From Zygnema cylindricum (taxonomy: Eukaryota; Streptophyta; Zygnematophyceae; Zygnematales; Zygnemataceae): a DNA stretch of 11,767 bases. Shown here piece after piece: positions 1-8,132 of the stretch. The DNA lies in contig JBBHKE010002018.1 of assembly GCA_037447655.1 (NCBI GenBank), positions 1 to 11,767 on the forward strand, in the 5' to 3' direction. Positions within the stretch are counted from its first letter, which is position 1; each line of letters opens with the position of its first letter. A model generated the notes under the pieces. The model saw only the letters and a program-made list of their open reading frames with translations. It had not been told where the DNA came from and made no database searches. The translations under genes and the position numbers were made by a program.

Positions 1-2825
1 AAACATGGTTCTGAGTTTATTTTCCCTCTTTTTGTGGCAACGAACAATAAACGATGTTTATTACAAATACATTTGTTAGCACAAACTCAAATTTATGTTA
101 GAAACATGGTTTAGGGTTTTTTTTAACTATTTTTGTGAGTGTTAACAATGTAAAGAATTTCTTACCACTATCGTTGTTAGCGAAAACTCAAACTTGAGTT
201 ACAAACATGGTTCGGAGTTTGTTTCACATCTTTTTGTGACCGCGAACAATAAACGATGTTTATTACAAATACATTTGTTAGCACAAACTCAAATTTGTGT
301 TAGAAACATGGTTTAGGGTTTTTTTTAACTATTTTTGTGAGCGTTAACAATGTAAAGAGTTTCTTACCACTATTGTTGTTAGCGAAAACTCAAACTTGAG
401 TTACAAACATGGTTTTGAGTTTATTTTCCCTCTTTTTGAGGCGATGAACAATAAACGATGTTTATTACAAATACATTTGTTAGCACAAACTCAAATTTGT
501 GTTAGAAACATGGTTTAGGGTTTTTTTTAACTATTTTTGTGAGCGTTAACAATGTAAAGAGTTTCTTACCACTATTTTTGTTAGCGAAAACACAAACTTG
601 AGTTACAAACATGGTTTTGAGTTTATTTTCCATCTTTTTGAGGCGACGAACAATAAACGATGTTTATTACAAATATATTTGTTAGCACAGACTCAAATTT
701 GTGTTAGAAACATGGTGTAGGGTTTTTTTTAACTATTTTTGTGAGCGTTAACAATGTAAAGAGTTTCTTACCACTATTGTTGTTAGCGGAAACACAAACT
801 TGAGTTACAAACATGGTTCGGAGTTTGTTTTACATCTTTTTGTGGCCACGAACAATAAACGATGTTTTTTACAAATATATATGTTAGCACAAACTCAAAT
901 TTGTATTAGAAACATGATTTAGGGTTTTTCTTAACTATTTTTGTGAGTGTTAACAATGTAAAGAGTTTCTTACCACTATTGTTGTTAGCGAATCACAAAC
1001 TTCAGTTACAAACATGGTTCGGAGTTTGTTTTACATCTTTTTGTGACCGCGAAAAATAAACGATGTTTATTACAAATATATTTGTTAGCACAAATTCAAA
1101 TTTGTGTTAGAAACATGGTTTAGGGTTTTTTTTAACTATTTTTGTGAACGTTAACAATCATAAGAGTTTCTTACCACTATGGTTGTTAGCGAAAACACAA
1201 ACTTGAGTTACAAACATGGTTTTGAGTTTATTTTCCCTCTTTTTATGGCAATGAACAATAAATGATGTTTTTTACAAATATATATGTTAGCACAAACTCA
1301 AATTTTTGTTAAACACATGGTTTAGGGTTTTTTTTAACTATTTTTGTGAGCGTTAACAATGTAAAGAGTTTCTTACCATTGTTGTTGTTAGCGGAAACAA
1401 AAACTTGAGTTACAAACATGGTTCGATGTTTGTTCTACATCTTTTTGTGACCGCGAACAATAAACGATGTTTATTACAAATATATTTGTTAGCACAAACT
1501 CAAATTTGTGTTAGAAACAAGGTTTAGGGTTTTCTTTTACTATTATTGTGAGCGTTAACAATGTAAAAAGTTTCTTACCACTGTTTTTGTTAGGGAAAAT
1601 ACAAACTTGAGTTACAAACATGGTTTTGAGTTTATTTTCCCTCGTTTTGAGGCGACGAACAATAAAAGATGTTTTTTACAAATGTTTATGTTATCAAAAA
1701 CTCAAATTTGTGTTAGAAACATGGTTTAGGGTTTTGTTTAACTCTTTCTGTCACGGTTAACAATGTAAAGAGTTTCTTACCACTGTTGTTGTTATCAAAA
1801 ACACAAACTTGAGTTATAAACATGGTTATGAGTTTGTTTTACATCTTTTTGTGACCGCCAACAATAAACGATGTTTTTTACAAATATATTTGTTAGCAAA
1901 ACTCAAATTTGTGTTAGAAACATGGTTTAGGGTTTTTTTTAACTATTTTTGTGAGCGTTAACAATGTAAAGAGTTTCTTACCACTATTGTTGTTATCAAA
2001 AACACAAACTTGAGTTAAAAAACATGGTTCTGAGTTTATTTTCCCTCTTTTTGTGGCAACGAACAATAAACGATGTTTTTTACAAATATATATGTTAGCA
2101 CAAACTCAAATTTGTGTTAGAAACATGGTTTAGGGTTTTTTTTAACTATTTTTGTGAGCGTTAACAATGTAAAGAGTTTCTTACCACTATTGTTGTTAGC
2201 GAAAACACAAACTTGAGTTACAAACTTGGTTCGGAGTTTGTTTTACATCTTTTTGAGGCGACAACAATAAACGATGTTTATTACAAATATATTTGTTAGC
2301 ACAAACTCAAATTTGTGTTAGAAACATGGTTTAGGGTTTTTTTTAACTATTTTTGTGAGCGTTAACAATGTAAAGAGTTTCTTACCACTATTGTTGTTAG
2401 GGAAAACTCAAACTTGAGTTACAAACATGGTTTTGAGTTTATTTTCCCTCTTTTTGTGGCGACGAACAATAAACGATGTTTATTACAAATATATTTGTTA
2501 GCACAAACTCAAATTTGTGTTAAAAACATGGTTTGGGGTTTTTTTTAACTATTTTTGTGAGCGTTAACAATGTAAAGAGTTTCTAACCACTATCGTTGTT
2601 AGCGAAAACTCAAAATTGAGTTAAAACATGGTTCGGAGTTTGTTTCACATCTTTTTGTGACCGCGAACAATAAACGATGTTTATAACAAATACATTTGTT
2701 AGCTCAAACTCAAATTTGTGTTAGAAACATGCTTTATGATTTTTTTTAACTGTTTTTGTGAGCATTAACAATGTAAAGAGTTTCTTACCACTATTGTTGT
2801 TAGCGAAAACTCAAACTTGAGTTAA
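1..2825. repeat. Left array segment, 14 dimers of mixed B subfamily
   Basis: Units and B types are: 1 C, 203 G, 405 T, 607 T, 809 G, 1010 G, 1212 T/C mosaic, 1414 G, 1616 T, 1818 G, 2020 C, 2222 G/T mosaic, 2423 T/C-like, 2624 G. No simple higher-order period is visible. Odd copies: 1616-1817 has a diverged A module (CTTTCTGTCACGG in place of ATTTTTGTGAGCG) and TTATCAAAAAC in both halves. 1111-1211 has AATCATAAGAG in place of AATGTAAAGAG. 2725-2825 has GCTTTATGATT in place of GGTTTAGGGTT. No gene is present. Confidence 0.9.
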
Positions 2826-4900
2826 ATACATGGTTTTGAGTTTATTTTCCCTCTTTTTGAGGCGGAGAATAATAAACGATGTTTATTACAAATATATTTG
2901 TTAGCACAAACTCAAATTTGTGTTAGACACATGGTTTAAGGTTTTATTTACCTATTTTTGTGAGCGTTTACAATGTAAAGAGTTTATTACCACTATTGTT
3001 GTTAGCGAAAAAACAAACTTGGGTTACAAACATGGTTTGGAGTTTAATTTACATCTTTTTGTGACCGCGAACAATAAACGATGTTTATTACAAATATATT
3101 TGTTAGCACAAACTCAAATTTGTGTTAGAAACATGGTTTAGGGTTTTTTTTAACTATTTTTGTGAGCGTTAACAATGTAAAGAGTTTCTTACCACTATTG
3201 TTGTTAGGGAAAACTCAAACTTGAGTTACAAACATGGTTTTGAGTCTATTTTCCCTCTTTTTGTGGCGACGAACAATAAACGATGTTTATTACAAATATA
3301 TTTGTTAGCACAAACTCAAATTTGTGTTAGAAACATGGTTTAGGGGTTTTTTTTAACTATTTTTGTGAGCGTTAACAATGTAAAGAGTTTCTTACCACTA
3401 TTGTTGTTAGCGAAAACACAAACTTGTGTTACAAATATGGTTCGGAGTTTGTTTTACATCTTTTTGAGGTGACGAACAATAAATGATGTTTATTACAAAT
3501 ACATTTGTTAGCACAAACTCAAATTTGTGTTAAAAACATGGTTTAGGGTTTTTTTTAATTGTTTTTGGGAGCATTAACAATGTAAAGAGTTTCTTACCAC
3601 TATTGTTGTAAGGGAAAACTCAAACTTGAGTTACCAACATGGTTTTGAGTTTATTTTCCCTCTTTTTGTGGCGACGAACAATTGAGTTACAAACATGGTT
3701 TTGAGTTTATTTTCCCTCTTTTTGAGGCGACGAACAATAAACAATGTTTATTACAAATATATTTGTTAGCACAAACTCAAATTTGTGTTAGAAACATGGT
3801 TTAAGGTTTTATTTACCTATTTTTGTGAGCGTTAACAATGTAAAGAGTTTTTTACCACTATTGTTGTTAGCGAAAACACAAACTTGGGTTACAAACATGG
3901 TTTGGAGTTTGTTTTATATCTTTTTGTGACGGCGAACTATAAACGATGTTTATTACAAATATATTTGTTAGCACAAACTCAAATTTGCGTTAGAAACTTG
4001 GTTTAGGGTTTTTTTTAACTATTTTTGTGAGCGTTAACAATGTAAAGAGTTTCTTACCACTATTGTTGTTAGCGAAAATACAAACTTGAATTACAAACAT
4101 GGTTCGGAGTTTGTTTTACATCTTTTTGTGACCGCGAACAATAAACGATGTTTATTACAAATATATTTGTTAGCAAAAACTCAAATTTGTGTTAGAAACA
4201 TGGTTTAGGGTTTTTTTTAACTATTTTTGTGAGCGTTAACAATGTAACGAGTTTCTTACCACTATTGTTGTTAGCAAAAACACAAACTTGAGTTACAAAC
4301 ATGGTTTTGAGTTTATTTTCCCTCATTTTGAGGCGACAAACAATTAACAATGTTTATTACAAATATATTTGTTAGCACAAACTCAAATTTGTGTTAGAAA
4401 CATGGTTTAGGATTTTTTTAACTATTCTTGTGAGCGTTAACAATGTAAAGAGTTTCTTACCACAGTTGTTGTAAGCGAAAACTCAATCTTGAGTTACAAA
4501 CATGTTTTTGAGTTTATTTTCCCTCTTTTTGAGGCAACGAACAATAAACGATGTTTATTACAAATAAATTTGTTAGCACAAACTCAAATTTGTGTAAAAA
4601 ACATGGTTTAGGGTTTTTTTTACTATTTTTGTGAGCGTTAACAATGTAAAGAGTTTCTTACCACTATTGTTGTTAGCGAAAACTCAAACTTGAGTTACAA
4701 ACATGGTTTTGAGTTTATTTTCCCTCTTTATGAGGCGACGAACAATAAACAATGTTTATTACAAATATATTTGTTAGCACAAACTCAAATTTGTGTTAGA
4801 AACATGGTTTAGGGTTTTTTTCACCTATTTTTGTGAGCGTTAACAATGTAAAGAGTTTTTTACCACTATTGTTGTTAGAACAAAAACAAACTTGAGTTAC
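2826..4900. repeat. Array segment with marked dimer pairs about five units apart
   Basis: Units and B types are: 2826 T, 3028 G, 3230 T/C-like, 3433 G/T mosaic, 3635 T truncated, 3691 T, 3893 G, 4095 G, 4297 T, 4498 T, 4699 T. The A modules at 2927, 3792 and 4800 share ACCTATTTTTG in place of AACTATTTTTG, and 3792 and 4800 also share GAGTTTTTTACC. Each is followed by a G-type unit. Spacing of these markers is 865 bp (five units less the truncation) and 1008 bp (five units). The matches cover two or three dimers each, so this is a partial higher-order repeat, not a clean one. No gene is present. Confidence 0.8.
3635..3690. repeat. Truncated satellite unit (56 bp), internal deletion of about 146 bp
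   Basis: The first 47 bases are a T-type B start ending GACGAACAA. The last 9 bases, TTGAGTTAC, are the end of an A module. B columns 48-101 and A columns 1-92 are missing. Direct homology at the breakpoints is minimal (about one base). The next unit starts in normal phase at 3691, so the deletion did not change orientation or phase. Confidence 0.9.
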
Positions 4901-6314
4901 AAACATGGTTCGGAGTTTGTTTTACATCTATTTGTGACCACGAAAAATAAACGATGTTTATTACAAATATATTTGTTAGCACAAACTCAAATTTGCGTTA
5001 AAAACTTGGTTTAGGGTTTTTTTTAACTATTTTTGTGAGCGTTAACAATGTAAAGAGTTTCTTACCACTATTGTTGTTAGCGAAAACACAAACTTGAATT
5101 ACAAACATGGTTCGGAGTCTGATTTACATCTTTTTGTGACCGCGAACAATAAACAATGTTTTTTACAAATATATATGTTAGCACAAACTCAAATTTGTGT
5201 TATAAACATGGTTTAGGGTTTTTTTTAACTATTTTTGTGAGCGTTAACAATGTAAAGAGATGCTTACCACTATTGTTGTTAGCGAAAACACATACTTGAA
5301 TTACAAACATGGTTCGGAGTCTGATTTACATCTTTTTGTGACCGCGAACAATAAACAATGTTTTTTACAAATATATTTGTTAGCACAAACTCAAATTTGT
5401 GTTTGAAACATGGTTTAGGGTTGTTTTTAACTACTTTTGTGAGCGTTCACAATGTAAAGAGTTGTTTACCACTATTGTTGTTAGCGAAAACTCAAACTTG
5501 AGTTACAAATATGGTTTTGAGTTTATTTTCTCTCTTTTTGAGGCGACGAACAATAAACGATGTTTATTACAAAAATATTTGTTAGCACAAACTCAAATTT
5601 GTGTTAGACACATGGTTTAGGATTTTGTTTACCTACTTTTGTGAGCGTTAACAATGTAAAGAGTTTCTTACCACTATTGTTGTTATCAAAAACACAATCT
5701 TGAGTTACAAACATGGTTTTGAGTTTATTTTCCCTCTTTTTGAGGCGACGAACAAAAAACGATGTTTATTACAAATATATTTGTTAGCACAAACTCAAAT
5801 TTGTGTTAGAAACATGGTTTCAGTTTTTTTTAAATATTTTTGTGAGCGTTAACAATGTAAAGAGTTTCTTACCACTATTGTTGTTAGCGAAAACTCAAAC
5901 TTGAGTTACAAACATGGTTTTGAGTTTACTTTCCCTCTTTTTGAGGGGACGAACAATAAACGATGTTTATTACAAATATATTTGTTAGCACAAACTCAAA
6001 TTTGTGTTAGAAACATTGTTTAGGGTTTTTTTTAACTATTTTTGTGAGCGTTAACAATGTAAAGAGTTTCTTACCACTATTGTTGTTAGCGAAAACTCAA
6101 ACTTGAGTTACAAACATGGTTTTGAGTTTATTTTCCCTCTTTTTGTGGCAACAAACAATAATCGATGTTTATTACAAATATATTTGTTAGCACAAACTCA
6201 AATTTGTGTTAGAAACATGGTTTAGGGTTTTTTTTTAACTATTTTTGTGAGCGTTAACAATGTAAAGAGTTTCTTACCACTATTGTTGTTAGCGAAAATA
6301 CAAACTTGAGTTAC
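4901..6314. repeat. Array segment, seven dimers (three G, then T-rich)
   Basis: Units and B types are: 4901 G, 5103 G, 5305 G, 5507 T, 5709 T, 5910 T, 6112 T/C mosaic. The unit at 4901 shares TTTGCGTTA, AAACTTGG and CTTGAATTAC with the unit at 3893. The A module at 5406 is diverged, with GGGTTGTTTTTAACTAC and GTTCACAATG. The A module at 5810 has lost TAGGG (GGTTTCAGTTTT) and has AAATATTTTTG. No gene is present. Confidence 0.85.
5103..5506. repeat. Adjacent duplicated dimers sharing private variants
   Basis: The B modules at 5103 and 5305 both read CGGAGTCTGATTTACATC and both have AATAAACAATGTTTTTTAC, a combination seen nowhere else in the window. They differ at only a few positions, such as ATATATATG against ATATATTTG. 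The A modules do not match as well, because the second is diverged. A one-unit unequal exchange or local conversion is the likely cause. Confidence 0.75.
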
Positions 6315-6359
6315 AAACATGGTTCGGAGTTTGTTTTACATCTTTTTGTGACCGCGAAC

Positions 6360-6376
6360 AATAAACGATGTTTATT
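6360..6376. repeat. Inverted repeat AATAAAC-GAT-GTTTATT in the B module
   Basis: The seven-base arms are perfectly complementary around a three-base GAT centre. The element recurs in most B modules. Variants weaken it (AATAAACAATG at 3691-, 4699- and 5103-type units) or replace it with other short palindromes at the right end of the window. It could form a small cruciform or be a dimeric protein site. Neither role is demonstrated. Confidence 0.75.
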
Positions 6377-6390
6377 ACAAATATATTTGT
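6377..6390. repeat. 14-bp perfect palindrome ACAAATATATTTGT in the B module
   Basis: The 14 bases are their own reverse complement. They abut the AATAAAC/GTTTATT inverted repeat directly, so B carries two adjacent dyads within 31 bases. The palindrome is kept in most units. Common breaks are ATATATATG in place of ATATATTTG (for example 5103, 9510, 10922, 11125) and ATACATTTG in early units (1, 203, 405). Confidence 0.75.
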
Positions 6391-6421
6391 TAGCACAAAC
6401 TCAAATTTGTGTTAGAAACAT

Positions 6422-6433
6422 GGTTTAGGGTTT
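6422..6433 (+). other. Plant-telomere-like 12-mer GGTTTAGGGTTT, one per A module
   Basis: These 12 bases match (TTTAGGG)n exactly and recur once in most A modules at the same column. Examples start at about 108, 310, 3135, 6422 and 9213. Degraded forms occur, such as TTTAAGG in the A modules at 2927 and 3792 and GTCTAGGG at 9409 and 10619. The B module has GGTTTTGAGTTT or GGTTCGGAGTTT at the same columns. A telomeric origin is possible but unproven, because a GT-rich and T-rich stretch could match by chance and be amplified with the unit. Confidence 0.5.
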
Positions 6434-6439
6434 TTTTTA

Positions 6440-6460
6440 ACTATTTTTGTGAGCGTTAAC
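6440..6460. repeat. Internal sub-repeat, first copy (A columns 25-45)
   Basis: This 21-base stretch starts ACTATTTTTGTGAGCG and ends TTAAC. It matches the stretch 41 bases downstream (6481-6501) at 17 of 21 positions without gaps. The two copies occupy the same positions in every full-length A module. G-type B modules show a fainter echo at the same offset. Confidence 0.6.
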
Positions 6461-6480
6461 AATGTAAAGAGTTTCTTACC

Positions 6481-6501
6481 ACTATTGTTGTTAGCGAAAA
6501 C
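6481..6501. repeat. Internal sub-repeat, second copy (A columns 66-86)
   Basis: This copy starts ACTATTGTTGTTAGCG and ends AAAAC. The mismatches to the first copy are T/G, G/T and two T/A. The conserved core is ACTATT, TTGT, AGCG and AAC. It suggests that the 101-bp module itself grew by duplication, or that a protein-contact motif occurs twice per module. Chance similarity in AT-rich DNA is not excluded. Confidence 0.6.
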
Positions 6502-6700
6502 ACAAACTTGAGTTACAAACATGGTTTTGAGTTTATTTTCCCTCTTTTTGAGGCGACGAACAATAAACGATGTTTATTACAAATATATTTGTTAGCACAA
6601 ACTCAAATTTGTGTTAGAAACATGGTTTAGGGTTTTTTTTAACTATTTTTGTGAGCGTTAACAATGTAAAGAGTTTCTTACCACTATTGTTGTTAGCGAA

Positions 6701-6716
6701 AACTCAAACTTGAGTT
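6701..6716. repeat. Inverted repeat AACTCAA-AC-TTGAGTT at the A module end
   Basis: Seven-base arms flank an AC spacer at columns 85-100 of A. About half of the A modules carry this perfect form. The other half read AACACAAACTTGAGTT with one arm mismatch. B has a related near-palindrome at the same columns (AACTCAAATTTGTGTT), so the dyad position is shared by both halves and probably predates the dimer. Confidence 0.7.
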
Positions 6717-8132
6717 ACAAACATGGTTTTGAGTTTATTTTCCCTCTTTTTGAGGCGACGAACAATAAACGATGTTTATTACAAATATATTTGTTAGCAC
6801 AAACTCAAATTTGTGTTAGAAACATGGTTTAGGGTTTTTTTTAACTATTTTTGTGAGCGTTAACAATGTAAAGAGTTTCTTACCACTATTGTTGTTATCA
6901 AAAACACAAACTTGAGTTACAAACATGGTTCTGTGTTTATTTTACCTCTTTTTGTGGCGACGAACAATAAATGATGTTTATTACAAATATATTTGTTAGC
7001 ACAAACTCAAGTTTGTGTTAGAAACATGGTTTAGGGTTTTTTTTTTACTATTTTGTTGAACGTTTACAATGTATAGAGTTTCTACCACTATTGTTGTTAG
7101 CGAAAACTCAAACTTGAGTTACAAACATGGTTTTGAATTTATTTTCCCTCTTTTTGAGGTGACGAACAAAAAACGATGTTTATTACAAATATATTTGTTA
7201 GCACAAACTCAAATTTGTGTTAGAAACATGGTTTAGGGTTTTTTTTAACTATTTTTGTGAGCGTTAACAATATAAAGAGTTTCTTACCACTATTGTTGTT
7301 AGCGAAAACTCAAACTTGAGTTACAAACATGGTTTGGAGTTTGTTTTACATCTTTTTGTGACCGAAAACAATAAACGATGTTTATTACAAATATATTTGT
7401 TAGCACAAACTCAAATTTGTGTTAGAAAACATCGTTTAGGGTTTTTTTTAACTATTTTTGTGAGCGTTAACAATGTAAATAGTTTCTTACCACTATTGTT
7501 GAAAGCGAAAACTCAAACTTGAGTTACAAACATGGTTCGGAGTTTGTTTTCTCTCTTTTTGAGGAGACGAACAATAAATGATGTTTATTACAAATATATT
7601 TGTTAGCATAAACTCAAATTTGTGTTAGAAACATGGTTTAGGGTTTTCTATAACTATTTTTGTGAGCGTTAACGATGTAAAGAGTTTCTTACCACTATTG
7701 TTGTTAGCGAAAACTCAAACTTGAGTTACAAACATGGTTTTGAGTTTATTTTCCCTCTTTTTGAGGCGACGAACAATAAACGAGGTTTATTACAAATATA
7801 TTTGTTAGCACAAACTCAAATTTGTGTTAGAAACATGTTTAAGATTTTTTTTAACCATTTTTGTGAGCGTTAACAATGTAAAGAGTTTCTTACCACTATT
7901 GTTGTTAGCGAAAACACAAACTTGAGTTACAAACATGGTTCGGAGTTTGTTTTATATCTTTTTGTGACCGCGAACAATAAACGATGTTTATTACAAATAT
8001 ATTTGTTAGCACAAACTCAAATTTGTGTTAGAAACATGGTTTAGGGTTTTTTTTAACTATTTTTGTGAGCGTTAACAATGTAAAGAGTTTCTTACCACTA
8101 TTGTTGTTAGCAAAAACACAAACTTGAGTTAC

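Larger units (their letters stand above)
6315..6415. repeat. B half-module (101 bp), G subfamily example
   Basis: B modules begin AAACATGGTT and end TTTGTGTTAG. Across the array they fall into three subfamilies, defined at module positions 11-43. T reads TTGAG, CCCTC, GAGGCGACG. G reads CGGAG, ACATC, GTGACCGCG. C reads CTGAG, CCCTC, GTGGCAACG. The downstream part, AACAATAAACGATGTTTATT followed by ACAAATATATTTGT and TTAGCACAAACTC, is shared by all subfamilies. It holds two strong dyad symmetries. B is the variable half of the dimer. Confidence 0.9.
6315..6516. repeat. Representative consensus-like 202-bp unit (B half plus A half)
   Basis: This copy is close to consensus in every segment and is a good reference unit. 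It has a G-subfamily B half (6315-6415) and a standard A half (6416-6516). It appears identical by eye over all 202 bases to the unit at 9106-9307. The two halves share AAACATGGTT at their starts and TTGTTAGC followed by AAACTCAA or a close variant near their ends, so the unit is an old dimer that now amplifies as a single block. No start site, splice signal or promoter stands out. Confidence 0.95.
6416..6516. repeat. A half-module (101 bp)
   Basis: A modules begin AAACATGGTTTAGGG, continue with a run usually of eight T, then AACTATTTTTGTGAGCG, TTAACAATGTAAAGAG and TTCTTACCACTATTG, and end TTGAGTTAC. The consensus A and T-type B modules match at 72 of 101 ungapped positions: 24 of 30 in columns 1-30, 16 of 30 in columns 31-60 and 32 of 40 in columns 61-100. 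A is much more uniform along the window than B. The T run varies from about 7 to 10, as expected of a mononucleotide tract. Confidence 0.9.
6315..8132. repeat. Consensus-like core of the array, nine dimers
   Basis: Units and B types are: 6315 G, 6517 T, 6719 T, 6921 C, 7123 T, 7325 G, 7528 G/T mosaic, 7730 T, 7931 G. The copies at 6315, 6517 and 6719 are near consensus throughout and look the least decayed. The unit at 6921 is unusual: a run of ten T in A, TTTTGTTGAACG in place of TTTTTGTGAGCG, and GTATAGAGTTTC. The 7730 unit has lost TGGTTTAGGG in its A half (AAACATGTTTAAGATT). No gene is present. Confidence 0.88.

Noticed and set aside
2920-3141. Open frame of 73 codons, with similar ones at 5399-5620, 7316-7522 and 11423-11641
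   Set aside because: These lie wholly within satellite copies. The same frame is closed by TAA or TAG in most other units, the products are rich in F, L and C with no domain, and openness depends on chance substitutions or indels.
6315-6340. tRNA-like or SINE origin, suggested by GGTTCGGAG resembling a polymerase III B box
   Set aside because: The required trailing CC is absent (GGTTCGGAGTTT), there is no matching A box upstream, and only the G subfamily has the resemblance.
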